A DNA stretch of 64,000 nucleotides, from assembly GCF_022348185.1 (NCBI RefSeq), contig NZ_JAKRFD010000006.1:186001-250000 (forward strand). The letters run 5' to 3'. The stretch comes from Epibacterium sp. Ofav1-8. Its GTDB lineage: Bacteria; Pseudomonadota; Alphaproteobacteria; Rhodobacterales; Rhodobacteraceae. Every line of letters starts with the position of its first letter. Position 1 is the stretch's first letter. The notes under the pieces were generated by a model. It saw nothing but the letters and a program-made list of their open reading frames with translations, was not told where the DNA came from and ran no database searches. Shown here in pieces: positions 25,825-35,706 of this stretch. The position numbers and the translations under genes are program-made.

Positions 25825-27039
25825 ATGAGTGGAACTGCGCAATTTGCGAAACGAATGAACCGCATGAAAGCTTCGGAAATTCGCGAGCTGCTCAAGCTGT
25901 TGGATCAACCGGGGATGCTTTCCTTTGCAGGAGGGATCCCGGATCCGGCGCTGTTTCCTGCCGAGGCCTTCGCCGGCGCGTTTCAAGACGCGCTTTCGCC
26001 AGAGCATCAAGCCCAGTCTCTTCAGTATTCCTTGTCAGAGGGGTATCCGCCCCTGCGGCAGTGGATTGCAGCGCATATGGCCGCGCGCGGGATTCCCTGC
26101 CCGCCCGAGAATGTCCTCATCACTTCCGGTTCGCAGCAGGCGCTGGACTACCTTGGCAAATTGTTCCTCGATCCCGGCGACACGGCGCTTGTGGGGTGGC
26201 CCACCTACCTCGGGGCGTTGGCAGCCTTCAACGCCTATGAGCCACGCTACAGCCCCCTGCGCGCGGGCGAGAACCAATCCCCTGCCGCATATGCCGCAGC
26301 GGCCGAGGCCGCAGGCGGCCGGGTGAAGTTTGCCTATGTCAGCCCCGATTTTGCAAATCCCACGGGCGTCACCATGACCCGGGCCGAGCGGCTTGCGGCG
26401 CTGGACATGGCCACATCGCTTGACGCCGCTCTGATCGAGGATGCCGCGTATCAGGCGCTGCGCTATGACGGTGAAGAGATCCCGCCGATCCTGGCGCTCG
26501 AACTGGCGCAGAACGGTGGCGACCTCGAGGCATGCCGCACCATCTATTGCGGCACCTTTTCCAAGACCCTGTCACCCGGGCTGCGGGTCGGTTGGATTGT
26601 CGCAGCAACGCCGGTGATCCAGCAGTTGGTGCTGATGAAACAGGCCGCCGACCTGCATTCGGCCACCATCAACCAGATCGCAACACATCAGGTTGCCCAG
26701 CAGCATTTCGAGCCCCATGTTGCCAACCTGCGCGCGGTCTATGTGCGCCGTCGCGACGCCATGTTGGCCGCGCTCGCGGAGCATATGCCAGAAGGCGTGA
26801 CCTGGACCCGACCCGAGGGGGGGATGTTCATCTGGGTGACCCTGCCGGCCGACGTGGACGCGGCGCGCCTGTTGGAGCAGGCGCTGGAGCAGGAGAAACT
26901 TGCGTTTGTGCCCGGACAGGCGTTCTTTGCGGATGGTTCGGGCCAGAATTGCTTGCGCCTGAGTTTCTCCAATAGCAATGAGACTACGATCGCGGAGGGC
27001 ATGGCGCGTCTGGGCCGAGTGTTGCGCTCGGCGCGGTAA
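25825..27039 (+). CDS. PLP-dependent aminotransferase, class I/II
   Basis: 404 aa, fold type I, close in pattern to 2-aminoadipate/LysN-type aminotransferases: MLSFAGGIPDPALFP near residue 32, LQYSLSEGYPPLRQWIA near 75, SPDFANPTG near 175, and the PLP Lys in YCGTFSKTLSPGLRVGW near 245. AAGGAAG precedes the ATG by about eight bases. It faces the GntR/FCD regulator. The amino donor is not decidable from sequence. Confidence 0.88.
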   Translation: MSGTAQFAKRMNRMKASEIRELLKLLDQPGMLSFAGGIPDPALFPAEAFAGAFQDALSPEHQAQSLQYSLSEGYPPLRQWIAAHMAARGIPCPPENVLITSGSQQALDYLGKLFLDPGDTALVGWPTYLGALAAFNAYEPRYSPLRAGENQSPAAYAAAAEAAGGRVKFAYVSPDFANPTGVTMTRAERLAALDMATSLDAALIEDAAYQALRYDGEEIPPILALELAQNGGDLEACRTIYCGTFSKTLSPGLRVGWIVAATPVIQQLVLMKQAADLHSATINQIATHQVAQQHFEPHVANLRAVYVRRRDAMLAALAEHMPEGVTWTRPEGGMFIWVTLPADVDAARLLEQALEQEKLAFVPGQAFFADGSGQNCLRLSFSNSNETTIAEGMARLGRVLRSAR

Positions 27040-27106
27040 AACCTGGTTATCCACAAGATATGGTGGGGGCACCTGCTTCAAAGTGCCGATTTTGCGTCAC
27101 GTGCCG

Positions 27107-27136
27107 TTGACACTCGGCCTGCAAGCCTGATGTGAT
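27107..27136 (+). promoter_or_regulatory. Possible sigma-70 promoter for smc
   Basis: TTGACA (27107-27112), 18 bases, TGTGAT (27131-27136), about 33 bases before the smc start. The -35 is consensus; the -10 is weak. Confidence 0.3.
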
Positions 27137-27168
27137 TTCCGGCAACGGAATCACCAGAAAGGGCGATC

Positions 27169-30100
27169 TTGCGTTTTTCCAAACTCAGGCTCAACGGCTT
27201 CAAGAGCTTTGTCGATCCCACCGACCTGATCATCGCCGATGGTCTGACGGGCGTTGTGGGGCCGAATGGCTGTGGCAAGTCGAACCTGCTGGAGGCGTTG
27301 CGCTGGGTGATGGGGGAAACCCGCGCCAAAGCCATGCGCGGCGGTGGCATGGAGGACGTGATCTTTGCAGGCACGGCCTCGCGGTCGGCGCGCAACTTTG
27401 CCGAGGTCAGCCTGCAGATCGACAATTCGGAGCGGCTGGCGCCGTCGGGTTTCAACGACGCGGACCAGCTCGATATTGTGCGCCGGATCACGCGCGACGT
27501 CGGCTCCGCCTACAAGGCGAACGCCAAGGATGTGCGGGCCAAGGACGTGCAGATGCTCTTTGCCGATGCCTCCACCGGGGCGCATTCGCCCGCACTGGTG
27601 CGGCAGGGGCAGATTTCTGAGCTGATCAACGCCAAGCCAAAGGCGCGCCGGCGGGTGCTCGAAGAGGCGGCCGGGATCTCGGGCCTGTATCAGCGCCGGC
27701 ACGAGGCAGAGCTGAAGCTGAAGAACACCGAACAGAACCTGCTGCGTGTCGATGACGTGATCGAGCAGCTGGCGACGCAGCTGGGACAGCTCGGACGCCA
27801 GGCCAAACAGGCGCAGCGCTATCGCGAGATCGGCGAGAAGCTGCGGCTGGCCGAGGGTATGCTGCTCTATCGCCGCTGGCGCGAGGCCGATGATGCGCGG
27901 CTTGCGGCAGAGGACGAGCTGCGCACCCGCGTCACCCAGGCCGCCAAGGCGGAGGCGCTGGCCCGCGTTGCTGCCGAGAAACGGGCCAGCGCCGAAGAAG
28001 GTCTGCCCCCGCTGCGCGAAGAAGACGCCATCGCGGCTGCCGTGTTGCAGCGGCTGGTGGTGCAGCGTGATGCGCTGTCGGACCAGGAGGCACAGGCACG
28101 ACAGAATATCGAACGTCTGAACAGCCGCATCCAGCAGCTTGGCAACGACATCGAGCGCGAAGCGGGGCTGAACAAGGACGCCGGTGAAACGATCGAGCGG
28201 CTGGAGTGGGAAAAGCGCGAACTGGCCAAGGCGGGGGAAGGACATGACGAGCGTATGACGGAGGCCGCCGAGGTGGCTCAGGAATCCACGTCGATCTTGC
28301 ACAGCGGCGAAGAACATCTGTCGCAGGTGACGGAAGATGTCGCACGTCTCGCCGCCCGCCATCAGTCTGCGCAACGTCTGGTCGAGGATTGCCGCCGCGC
28401 GCTGGAGCGGGCCGAAGGCGAGGGCGCGAAATCACGTGCTGCGCAGGAGGCGGCGCGCGAGGCCCTGACGGCCTCCGAAGCCAGCTATGAGGCCGCCGTC
28501 GAGGCTGAGGAAGAGGCCCGCGAAGCCGCCGAAATGGCAGAAGACGCGCTGGCCGAAGCCGATGAGCTGCGTACCGAGACCCAGGCGCAGGAAACCGAAG
28601 CGCGCGCCAAACGCTCTGAGGCCGAGGGTGAATTGGGCGCGCTGCGGGCCGAGGTCACGGCGCTTGCAAAGCTGGTCGAGCGTGACGCCGCCGAGGGTGG
28701 TCAGGTCATGGATGACCTGCGGGTGACGCCGGGCTATGAAAAGGCCCTCGGGGCCGCCTTGGCCGATGACTTGCGCGCACCGCTTGCGCGCAGCGATGGG
28801 CCGACGGGCTGGCTGACCCTGCCGTCCTATGAGCGGGATGCGCCGCTGCCGGATGGGGTGGAGCCCTTGGGCAAATATGTGGACGGCCCAGATGCGCTCT
28901 GGCGCCGGATTGGCCAGATCGGAGTCGTTGACCCGGACGAGGCGGCGCGTTTGCAGCCGCTGTTGCAGCCGGGGCAACGATTGGTGACGCTGGAGGGCGA
29001 TCTCTGGCGCTGGGACGGGTACCGCTCCTGGGCCGAGGATGCGCCCTCGGCGGCGGCGATGCGGCTGGAGCAGATGAACCGGCTGGAGGCGCTGAAGCAG
29101 GATCTGGCCCATGCCACCGCCCGCACCGAGGGCGCGCAGGCCGCGCATGAGGCGCTGGTGCGCAAGCTCGAAGAGGTCACGCGCGCCGACCAAGCCGCCC
29201 GTCAGGCCCGTCGCGCTGCCGATCAGCGGGTGGCCGACAGTGCCCGCGCCCTCAGCCGTGCGGAGGCGGAAAAGAACCTCGCCGAAGGCAAGCTGGAAAA
29301 CTTTGGCATCGCGGTGGCCCGCCATGAAGAGGATGCGCTGACGGCCTCCCTGCAGTTGAAGGAGGCCGAGGCGGCGCAGGCGGCCCTTGGGGATCTGTCC
29401 GAGGCGCGCGCCAAGGTCGAAGAGATCAAACACGGGGTCGAAGCCGCGCGGATCACCATGCTCACCCATCGCTCGGCGCTGGACGAATTGCGCCGTGAGG
29501 GGGAGGCACGGACCAAACGCGCGCAAACTGTGACCAAGGAAATCTCCGGCTGGCGGCACCGACTGGACTCTGCGGGCAAGCGGATTGCCGAGCTGGAAGA
29601 GCGCCGCGAGGCCAGTCAGGAGGAGCTTGAGGACGCGATGGCGGTGCCCGGCGAGATCGCCGAGACCCGCGAGGAGCTGAACGAACAGATCACCGATGCG
29701 GAAGCGCGCAAGGCAGAGGCATCAGATGCGCTGGTCGCCGCCGAAGCGGTGCTGCGTGAAGCGGTCCACAACGAGCGCGAATGCGAACGCCTGGCGTCTG
29801 AGGCGCGGGAGGCGCGGGCCCGGTCCGAAGCCCGCACCGAGGCCGCCCGCGAAACCGTGGAGGCCACCGCCGAGCGTATCGACGAGGTCATGCAGATGGA
29901 GCCCGCGGAGCTTTTGGAGCAGCTACAGGTCGCCCCCGAAGACATGCCCAACGCCGAAGAGCTGGAAATCGAGGTGGCGCGCCACAAGCGTCAACGCGAT
30001 GCGCTTGGCGCGGTGAACCTGCGGGCCGAAGAGGACGCCCGCGAGGTGCAGGAAGAGCATGATACGCTGGTGGCGGAAAAGCTCGATCTGGAAGAGGCGG

Positions 30101-30624
30101 TAAAGACCCTGCGCGCGGGCATTGCCTCGCTCAACCGCGAAGGGCGGGAGCGCCTGCTGACCGCCTTTGAACAGGTCAACAGCTCCTTTGCGATGCTGTT
30201 CACGCATCTGTTCGGCGGCGGCGAGGCGAACCTGCTGATGGTCGAAAGCGACGATCCCCTGGACGCCGGTCTGGAAATCATGTGCCAGCCGCCGGGCAAG
30301 AAACTGTCGACCCTGTCGCTGTTGTCGGGGGGGGAACAGACCCTGACCGCGATGGCGCTGATCTTTGCGGTGTTCCTGTCGAACCCGGCGCCGATCTGCG
30401 TGCTCGACGAGGTTGACGCGCCGCTGGACGATGCCAACGTTACCCGCTTCTGCGATCTGCTCGATGAAATGTGCCGCCAGACCGATACGCGGTTCCTCAT
30501 CATCACCCACCACGCCGTCACCATGGCGCGCATGGACCGCCTGTTTGGCGTGACGATGCAGGAAAAAGGCGTCAGCCAGCTGGTGTCCGTGGATCTGAAA
30601 AAGGCAGAGGCGCTGGTGGCCTGA
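27169..30624 (+). CDS. smc: Chromosome segregation ATPase SMC
   Basis: 1151 aa condensin subunit that extrudes and aligns DNA loops. Head N-half with Walker A (GPNGCGKSNLLEALRWVMGE) near residue 30; long coiled coil from about 165 to 480; hinge region about 515-650 (PGYEKALGAALADDLRAPLA); return coiled coil to about 990. Head C-half has the signature SLLSGGEQTLTAMALIFA and Walker B PICVLDEVDAPLDDAN. All ATPase motifs are intact. The start is TTG 27169 with AAAGGG upstream, the natural family start (MRFSKLRLNGFKSF). Transcribed alone. Confidence 0.97.
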   Translation: MRFSKLRLNGFKSFVDPTDLIIADGLTGVVGPNGCGKSNLLEALRWVMGETRAKAMRGGGMEDVIFAGTASRSARNFAEVSLQIDNSERLAPSGFNDADQLDIVRRITRDVGSAYKANAKDVRAKDVQMLFADASTGAHSPALVRQGQISELINAKPKARRRVLEEAAGISGLYQRRHEAELKLKNTEQNLLRVDDVIEQLATQLGQLGRQAKQAQRYREIGEKLRLAEGMLLYRRWREADDARLAAEDELRTRVTQAAKAEALARVAAEKRASAEEGLPPLREEDAIAAAVLQRLVVQRDALSDQEAQARQNIERLNSRIQQLGNDIEREAGLNKDAGETIERLEWEKRELAKAGEGHDERMTEAAEVAQESTSILHSGEEHLSQVTEDVARLAARHQSAQRLVEDCRRALERAEGEGAKSRAAQEAAREALTASEASYEAAVEAEEEAREAAEMAEDALAEADELRTETQAQETEARAKRSEAEGELGALRAEVTALAKLVERDAAEGGQVMDDLRVTPGYEKALGAALADDLRAPLARSDGPTGWLTLPSYERDAPLPDGVEPLGKYVDGPDALWRRIGQIGVVDPDEAARLQPLLQPGQRLVTLEGDLWRWDGYRSWAEDAPSAAAMRLEQMNRLEALKQDLAHATARTEGAQAAHEALVRKLEEVTRADQAARQARRAADQRVADSARALSRAEAEKNLAEGKLENFGIAVARHEEDALTASLQLKEAEAAQAALGDLSEARAKVEEIKHGVEAARITMLTHRSALDELRREGEARTKRAQTVTKEISGWRHRLDSAGKRIAELEERREASQEELEDAMAVPGEIAETREELNEQITDAEARKAEASDALVAAEAVLREAVHNERECERLASEAREARARSEARTEAARETVEATAERIDEVMQMEPAELLEQLQVAPEDMPNAEELEIEVARHKRQRDALGAVNLRAEEDAREVQEEHDTLVAEKLDLEEAVKTLRAGIASLNREGRERLLTAFEQVNSSFAMLFTHLFGGGEANLLMVESDDPLDAGLEIMCQPPGKKLSTLSLLSGGEQTLTAMALIFAVFLSNPAPICVLDEVDAPLDDANVTRFCDLLDEMCRQTDTRFLIITHHAVTMARMDRLFGVTMQEKGVSQLVSVDLKKAEALVA

Positions 30625-31827
30625 TTAAAGCGCGTTCAGAAGATCCGGCGTGGGCCAGGCATCCGCCGGCAGGCCCAGGCGCTGTTGTTCCCTTTGCACG
30701 GCGAGCCGGGTATTGGCGCCCAGAATACCGTCCACATCCCCCACATCATGCCCGCGGGCTTGCAGGCGGCGCTGGAGTTCCTTCATCTGGTCGCCTGACA
30801 GGCCCTGCTCGGAATCTCCGGCATTGTAGACCTGCGCGCCTTCCAGCCGTGTGGCGAAATAGGCGGCGGTCAGAACATAGGTAAAGCTCTGGTTCCACTC
30901 GAAATAGATGTCGAAATTCGGATAGGCGAGAAAGGCCGGCCCCTTGTGGCCTTGCGGCAGCAACAAGGAGGCTTTGGCCTCTTTCATCGCAAACCCACCG
31001 GACCGCGGCACAACGCCCATCGCATCCCACTCGGAGACGGTTTTCTTATGCGCAGGTCCGGAGGCGGAGACATCCATGCCGGCGGGGATGGTGACCTCTT
31101 GCAGCCAGGGCTCATTCGCGCGCCAGCCCAGGTGAGACAGCATCCGCGCGGCCGACATCAGCGCATCGGCGGCAGAGGTCTTGAGCGTGACATGCCCGTC
31201 CCCGTCCGCATCCACCCCGTGTTCGAGGATATCGCTGGGCAGCATCTGCACCATGCCGATTTCGCCCGCCCAGGCACCGGTGGTGCGCGCGGGATCAAAG
31301 TCGCCTTTGCGATATAGCTCCAGAGCCGAGAAAATCTGCGGGCGGAACAGCTCCGGGCGGCGGCAGTCATGGGCGAGGGTCACCAGCGCGTCGCGCGTGT
31401 TGAAATTCCCCTGCACGGCACCGTAGTCGGTTTCGAAGGCCCAGAAGGCCAGGAGCACGCCGCGGTCGATGCCATAGGTCGTCTCGATGCGTTCGAAGAT
31501 CTTGTCGAATTCCTCCCCCTTGCGACGCCCGCGGATCTGCCGGTCCTGGGAGATCAGCCGACGCGAGAATTCAATGAAGGGTTTCTGGAAGACGCCCTGG
31601 GAGCGGTCCGCGCGCAGCACGCTCTGATCCTGGGACACGCCCTTGAAGAAGTTGTTGACAAGATTGATCGCGTAGCCGGCAGAGACCGCCTCGTCCTTGA
31701 GGCCGCGCACGAAATTCTGGAAACCGCCTCCGCATTGGGCCGCGACAAGGCTCGGGACGCTCAGCAGGGCGATCAGGGCGGTGCGGTGCAGGACCGCTTT
31801 GGGGCTCGGCAGCACGCGCATGGCCAT
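30625..31827 (-). CDS. Lytic murein transglycosylase (MltB family)
   Basis: 400 aa, periplasmic. A signal peptide covers residues 1-30 (TALIALLSVPSLVAA). The SLT_2 catalytic domain has the Glu in LLAFWAFETDYGAVQGNF near 130 and the MltB motif AGEIGMVQMLPSDILEHGVDADGDG. A C-terminal peptidoglycan-binding_1 domain begins near 340 (MKELQRRLQARGHDVGDVDGILGANTRLAVQ). ATG 31827 or 31821 could start. Cleaves the MurNAc-GlcNAc bond with anhydro product. Convergent with smc, sharing no spacer. Confidence 0.92.
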   Translation of the reverse strand: MAMRVLPSPKAVLHRTALIALLSVPSLVAAQCGGGFQNFVRGLKDEAVSAGYAINLVNNFFKGVSQDQSVLRADRSQGVFQKPFIEFSRRLISQDRQIRGRRKGEEFDKIFERIETTYGIDRGVLLAFWAFETDYGAVQGNFNTRDALVTLAHDCRRPELFRPQIFSALELYRKGDFDPARTTGAWAGEIGMVQMLPSDILEHGVDADGDGHVTLKTSAADALMSAARMLSHLGWRANEPWLQEVTIPAGMDVSASGPAHKKTVSEWDAMGVVPRSGGFAMKEAKASLLLPQGHKGPAFLAYPNFDIYFEWNQSFTYVLTAAYFATRLEGAQVYNAGDSEQGLSGDQMKELQRRLQARGHDVGDVDGILGANTRLAVQREQQRLGLPADAWPTPDLLNAL

Positions 31828-31864
31828 ATGTCCTTTGGTCGGATCGGTTTCGCGCTAACGGTAT

Positions 31865-32776
31865 CTAGAATAGCAGCCCCAATGCAACCACTAGAACAAG
31901 TGTCAGCCCCCAGGATTTCCAAAGAATTTCGCAGCAGCGCGTGATGTCATGGGCGCCGGCGCTCTTGGAACCGGTTTCATTGACCCAGGCAAAGTCGCGC
32001 ACCGCGCCATCATAGGATCGCGGCCCCGCCAGTGCCACGCCAAGCGCGCGTGCCATCGCCGCCTCGGGCCAGCCCGCGTTGGGCGAGCGGTGCTTGCGCG
32101 CATCGCTGCTGATCATGCCCCAATCCCCGGTCCGGCGGGTGACGATGGCCAGCAACAGGGCGCTCAGCCGGGCCGGGATGATGTTCAGCACATCGTCCAG
32201 CCGCGCCGCCGCCCATCCGAATTCCTCATACGCTTCGGTGCGATAGCCGATCATGCTGTCGGCGGTGTTGACCAGTTTATAGATCAACAGCCCCGGCAGG
32301 CCGGCGACCAGGAACCAGAAGGCCGGCGCAACAACCCCGTCGGAGAAGTTCTCCGCACCGCTTTCGATGGCGGCGCGTGCCACCTGCGGCCCCGTCATGC
32401 TGGCCGTGTCGCGGCTGACGATCTGTGCAACCGCCGTGCGCCCGTCGGTCAGGCCGTGCCGAAGGCCGGCGGCCACCGCACCGACGTGATCGGTCAGCGA
32501 CCGCTGCGCGATCAGGATAGCAGCGATCAGGACGCTGACCACCGCACCGAGCCAGGACAGTATCCAGCCAAGGAGCAGCCCGGTCAGGACCAGCACGCAC
32601 ACGGCCATGACACCCTTGCCACGCTTGCCTTCTCCATCGTTGAACCCATCATCCAGCGCCTGCACAAGCCGCCCCATCAGCACTGCCGGATGCGGAATGC
32701 GGGACCACAGCCATTTCGGCTCTCCCAGGGCGGCATCGATAAGCAGGGCAGGGATCAGCAGCGCGGCGGTGCTCAT
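31865..32776 (-). CDS. cobD: Adenosylcobinamide-phosphate synthase CobD/CbiB
   Basis: 303 aa inner-membrane protein of cobalamin synthesis that attaches the aminopropanol arm to cobyric acid. Begins [31 protein letters not shown], the family opening, with multiple hydrophobic helices and [21 protein letters not shown] plus [15 protein letters not shown]-like [11 protein letters not shown] toward the end. Its ATG overlaps the cobC stop by four bases, so the two are a coupled pair. Named by the Pseudomonas convention. Confidence 0.92.
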   Translation of the reverse strand: MSTAALLIPALLIDAALGEPKWLWSRIPHPAVLMGRLVQALDDGFNDGEGKRGKGVMAVCVLVLTGLLLGWILSWLGAVVSVLIAAILIAQRSLTDHVGAVAAGLRHGLTDGRTAVAQIVSRDTASMTGPQVARAAIESGAENFSDGVVAPAFWFLVAGLPGLLIYKLVNTADSMIGYRTEAYEEFGWAAARLDDVLNIIPARLSALLLAIVTRRTGDWGMISSDARKHRSPNAGWPEAAMARALGVALAGPRSYDGAVRDFAWVNETGSKSAGAHDITRCCEILWKSWGLTLVLVVALGLLF

Positions 32777-33771
32777 GTCAGGGCGGTCTCCAGTTGGCTC
32801 CAGCGGGACATCGGCGGCAGGCCAAGGCGCAGGAAGCGGGTGGAATAGGGAAAGATGCGGCTCCAGATCCGGGCGCGGGCGAGGCGGTCCTGCCAGGCCT
32901 GCGCATCCCCCACGTCATAAAGCCGGAACAGGTCGGTGCCGCCAACGGTCTGAGCTCCGGCCTGTTGCATCAGCTGGTCCAGCCGCGCGGCGGCATCGGC
33001 CAGCTCCAGCCGGGTGGTGGCAGCCCAGTCGGGATCGTTCAAGGCGTGTGTGGCAATGCGCAGGGCCGGGCCGGAGACCGCCCATGGCCCCATGGCGGCG
33101 CGCAGACCTGCGATCAGTTCCGGATCACCAATGGCAAATCCCAGCCGCAAGCCAGCCAGTCCCCAGAACTTGCCAAAGCTCTTCAGGATCACCGTGCCGG
33201 GGATGGTGGCGCGGGCGATCAGGCTCTGATCCGGGCAGATGTCACAAAAGCTTTCGTCGATGATGCAGAAGGGCGCGTTGACCTCTTCGGGCATCCAGAG
33301 ACGGCCATCCGGGTTGTTGGGATGAACCACCACCTGTGCCTCGGCCGGGCCGGTGTCGAGGATCTGCCAGCCGTTGTGGTCAAAAGCGGCAGCGTGTTCA
33401 TTGTAGGTCGGCGTGCTGATGCTGACGGTGCGAGCCGGGCGGAGCGCGGGCAGCCGCGCGATCAGGGCGGAGGCCCCCGGTGCCGCAAGAATATCCGCCT
33501 CGTCCGGGACCTGCCAGAAGCGGCGGGCCGCGGCAATCAGCGCCTGTTGTGCATCGGCGTCGGGCAGGGCGGTCCAGTCCTCCGCCAGTAGCGGCGGGAG
33601 CGGATAGGGCGACGGGTTGATGCCGGTGGAGAGGTCGGTCCAGTCTCCGCGTTGCCCGCCAAAGCGCGCGATGGCGGCGGCCAGGTTGCCGCCGTGGTCT
33701 CGCACCGAAGCCTGTTCCGGCAGGGCGGTCGCCGGAACGCTGTCTTCGGCACTGGGGGGGCTGTCTGACAT
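32773..33771 (-). CDS. cobC: Threonine-phosphate decarboxylase-like CobC
   Basis: 332 aa, PLP fold type I of the histidinol-phosphate aminotransferase group. Supplies the aminopropanol phosphate (or its precursor) used by CobD. Begins after a loose leader with [14 protein letters not shown], the CobC opening, then [14 protein letters not shown]; the PLP Lys is in [18 protein letters not shown] near residue 205. ATG 33771 is chosen; the longer frame upstream has no support. Upstream gene of the cobC-cobD pair. Other cob genes are not nearby, except bluB at 11.2 kb. Confidence 0.9.
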   Translation of the reverse strand: MSDSPPSAEDSVPATALPEQASVRDHGGNLAAAIARFGGQRGDWTDLSTGINPSPYPLPPLLAEDWTALPDADAQQALIAAARRFWQVPDEADILAAPGASALIARLPALRPARTVSISTPTYNEHAAAFDHNGWQILDTGPAEAQVVVHPNNPDGRLWMPEEVNAPFCIIDESFCDICPDQSLIARATIPGTVILKSFGKFWGLAGLRLGFAIGDPELIAGLRAAMGPWAVSGPALRIATHALNDPDWAATTRLELADAAARLDQLMQQAGAQTVGGTDLFRLYDVGDAQAWQDRLARARIWSRIFPYSTRFLRLGLPPMSRWSQLETALT

Positions 33772-33834
33772 GGCGGAGCGGTCTCTATTCACAGGGTCTC
33801 GGGACGATATGCCTCTGACGCCTGCATAAAGCAA

Positions 33835-33858
33835 GCGCGGCGGGATCCTCCGCCGCGC
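33835..33858 (-). terminator. Terminator of the glutathionyl-hydroquinone reductase gene
   Basis: Perfect 9-bp stem GCGCGGCGG/CCGCCGCGC (33835-33843 and 33850-33858) just past the stop at 33876, followed on the - strand by TTGCTTT. Confidence 0.7.
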
Positions 33859-33875
33859 CTTGTTCGGCCCCGCCG

Positions 33876-34850
33876 TTAGCCGCGTCCGTGCGGGGCGTCC
33901 CAGTCCAGCACCGGGTTGATCGGCAGGATCCGGTGCGGATTGATGGTGTCGTGGCTGTAATGATAGTGGCGCACGATATGCGGCATCACCACCGTCTCTG
34001 CCACGCCCGGCATCTGGTAGAGTTCCCGGGTATAGGCCCAGAGGTTGGGGTAGTCGATGATCCGGCGCCGGTTGCATTTGAAATGCAGGTGGTAGACCGG
34101 ATCGAACCGCACCAGCGTGGTAAACAGGCGCCAGTCGGCTTCGGTCAGCGTATCGCCCATCAGATAGCGGTGCTGGCTCAGGATGTCCTCCAGCCAGTCG
34201 AGGCTGTCAAACAGCGGTCCTACAGCTGCGTCATAGGCCTCTTGCGAGGTGGCGAACCCGGCCTTGTAGACGCCGTTGTTCACGGTGTCATAGACCCGCG
34301 CGTTCACCGCCTCGATCGGCTCACGCAGCGCCTCGGGCCAGAAATCGCGGGTGTTACCGGTGATGTCGTCAAAGGCGGAGTTGAGCATGCGGATGATCTC
34401 CGCGCTCTCGTTCGAGACGATGGTGTTTTCCTGCTTGTCCCACAGCACTGGCACCGTCACACGGCCGGAGTACTCCGGGTCCGCCTTGGTGTAGATCTGG
34501 TGCATGTAGTCAAACCCGAAAAGCGTATCGCCGGTTGCGCCCGCCTCGTCGGTTTTGAACTCCCAGCCTTTGTCGAGCATATCGGGATGGACGACAGATA
34601 GCGATATGTGGTCCTCCAACGCTTTCAGCTTGCGAAAGATCAGCGTGCGATGCGCCCAGGGACAGGCGTAGGAGACATAGAGGTGATACCGCCCGCTCTC
34701 TGCCTTGAACCCGGTCTGACCCGCCGGGCCGGGGCTTCCGTCCGCGCTGAGCCAGTTGCGAAATTGCGATTCGGAGCGCTTGAATGCGCCTCCATGCGAT
34801 TTGGTGTCATACCAGACATCGTGCCACGTGCCGTCGACCAGCAGTCCCAT
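33876..34850 (-). CDS. Glutathionyl-hydroquinone reductase (YqjG-type GST)
   Basis: 324 aa, Xi-class glutathione transferase that removes glutathione from S-conjugated hydroquinones. The catalytic Cys-Pro motif is in YVSYACPWAHRTLIFRKLK near residue 62. Other class markers are DKQENTIVSNESAEIIRML and YPNLWAYTRELYQMPG. ATG 34850 (MGLLVDGTWHDVWYDTKSHGG) follows AAAGGG. A cytosolic detoxification enzyme with a hairpin terminator. Divergent from a small orphan gene. Confidence 0.92.
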   Translation of the reverse strand: MGLLVDGTWHDVWYDTKSHGGAFKRSESQFRNWLSADGSPGPAGQTGFKAESGRYHLYVSYACPWAHRTLIFRKLKALEDHISLSVVHPDMLDKGWEFKTDEAGATGDTLFGFDYMHQIYTKADPEYSGRVTVPVLWDKQENTIVSNESAEIIRMLNSAFDDITGNTRDFWPEALREPIEAVNARVYDTVNNGVYKAGFATSQEAYDAAVGPLFDSLDWLEDILSQHRYLMGDTLTEADWRLFTTLVRFDPVYHLHFKCNRRRIIDYPNLWAYTRELYQMPGVAETVVMPHIVRHYHYSHDTINPHRILPINPVLDWDAPHGRG

Positions 34851-35114
34851 GATCAGCCCTTTCTTTCCTCGGTTGCTGAGAAGGATAGGGGCGCGGGCGA
34901 AGCTCGACCACCTGTGTCGTTGCGCAGCGTCCCTGCGCAGCCGCACAGGTGCCGAGGGGATGGGCAGAGCCCGTGGGGGCGGAGGTCCAAAGCCAGGGCG
35001 CGGCATGACCACAACAGTCACATCGGCTCAACGGAACATGCGGTGTATTCACTTGATTTTAGCCAATTTGACGTCACCCTGTAGATCGGTCCTCGTGAGC
35101 CGGAGGTTGAGACC

Positions 35115-35480
35115 ATGACCACATATGTACCTAAATCCGTGCAGGATGCGCTGGACAAGGCGCGCCTCCAGGGCATGAAGAAGAAGAATCGTCTTCGCGT
35201 GCACGCCGGCGAAGAGATCTATCCGGTGCTGCGTCAATGGGAGAGCGGGTTTTCGGTGGAAGAGGAGACCGTTCCGCAATTGCGCGGCCTTGTGGATCTC
35301 TACGATGGCACTCGTCACCTGTCACAGTGCCTGATCGTCGCGTCCGAAGCGGAGGCGGGCGAGATGCGCTATGAGTTCAAGCGCGCAACCGCCGCCGCGG
35401 AAACGGCGCCGCTGGATTTCTATCGCGCACCTGATGCGCCAGTTGGATTGTTGGGACACGACCACCTGGGAGACAGCTGA
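35115..35480 (+). CDS. Conserved hypothetical protein, 121 aa
   Basis: Start at ATG 35115 with GGAGG ten bases upstream, so expression is well supported. Basic N-terminus (DKARLQGMKKKNRLRVHAGEE), then an acidic/aromatic middle (IYPVLRQWESGFSVEEET) and a C-terminal tail rich in Ala and Pro. No membrane segment, signal peptide or recognisable motif. It resembles short Roseobacter orphans; I do not assign a function. Convergent with patB, with element C between. Confidence 0.7.
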   Translation: MTTYVPKSVQDALDKARLQGMKKKNRLRVHAGEEIYPVLRQWESGFSVEEETVPQLRGLVDLYDGTRHLSQCLIVASEAEAGEMRYEFKRATAAAETAPLDFYRAPDAPVGLLGHDHLGDS

Positions 35481-35510
35481 CGCCTCAGCGCACCGGGGAA
35501 GTGGGATGCA

Positions 35511-35645
35511 AGGGGGGGAGGCTCCCGCCCATTGGCGCCACGTCCTTTCAGGACCTGACATCAATAGTTGGGCCCCGCGCGCTGCGCGCCCGGTACGGGC
35601 GCGCAGCGCGCGAGTCGCTTCGGGCAAAGCCCGAAGCGAAACCCC
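35511..35645 (-). repeat. Tandem-hairpin intergenic element, copy C
   Basis: Reads on the - strand from 35645: GGGGTTTCGC, then an 11-bp perfect hairpin with 3-base loop (35615-35625, 35629-35639). A perfect 17-bp arm with 3-base loop follows (35576-35592, 35596-35612), then GGGCCCAAC, and finally GGGCGGGAGCCTCCCCCCC at 35511-35530. Its first hairpin matches that of copy D except for one base. It lies between convergent genes. The rest of 35646-35706 shows no gene; ATTCCCGCCGGAGGC at 35742-35756 belongs to a second repeat motif. Confidence 0.7.
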
Positions 35646-35706
35646 TCGATATCTTCGTTAGCGCATACAGTGGGCTTGGGAGTGCGCAAAACGTGGCGGT
35701 CCGTTT

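Noticed and set aside
28432-29559. 375-codon - strand frame inside smc
   Set aside because: Antisense to the SMC coiled coil, which has biased codon composition that leaves the reverse frame open.
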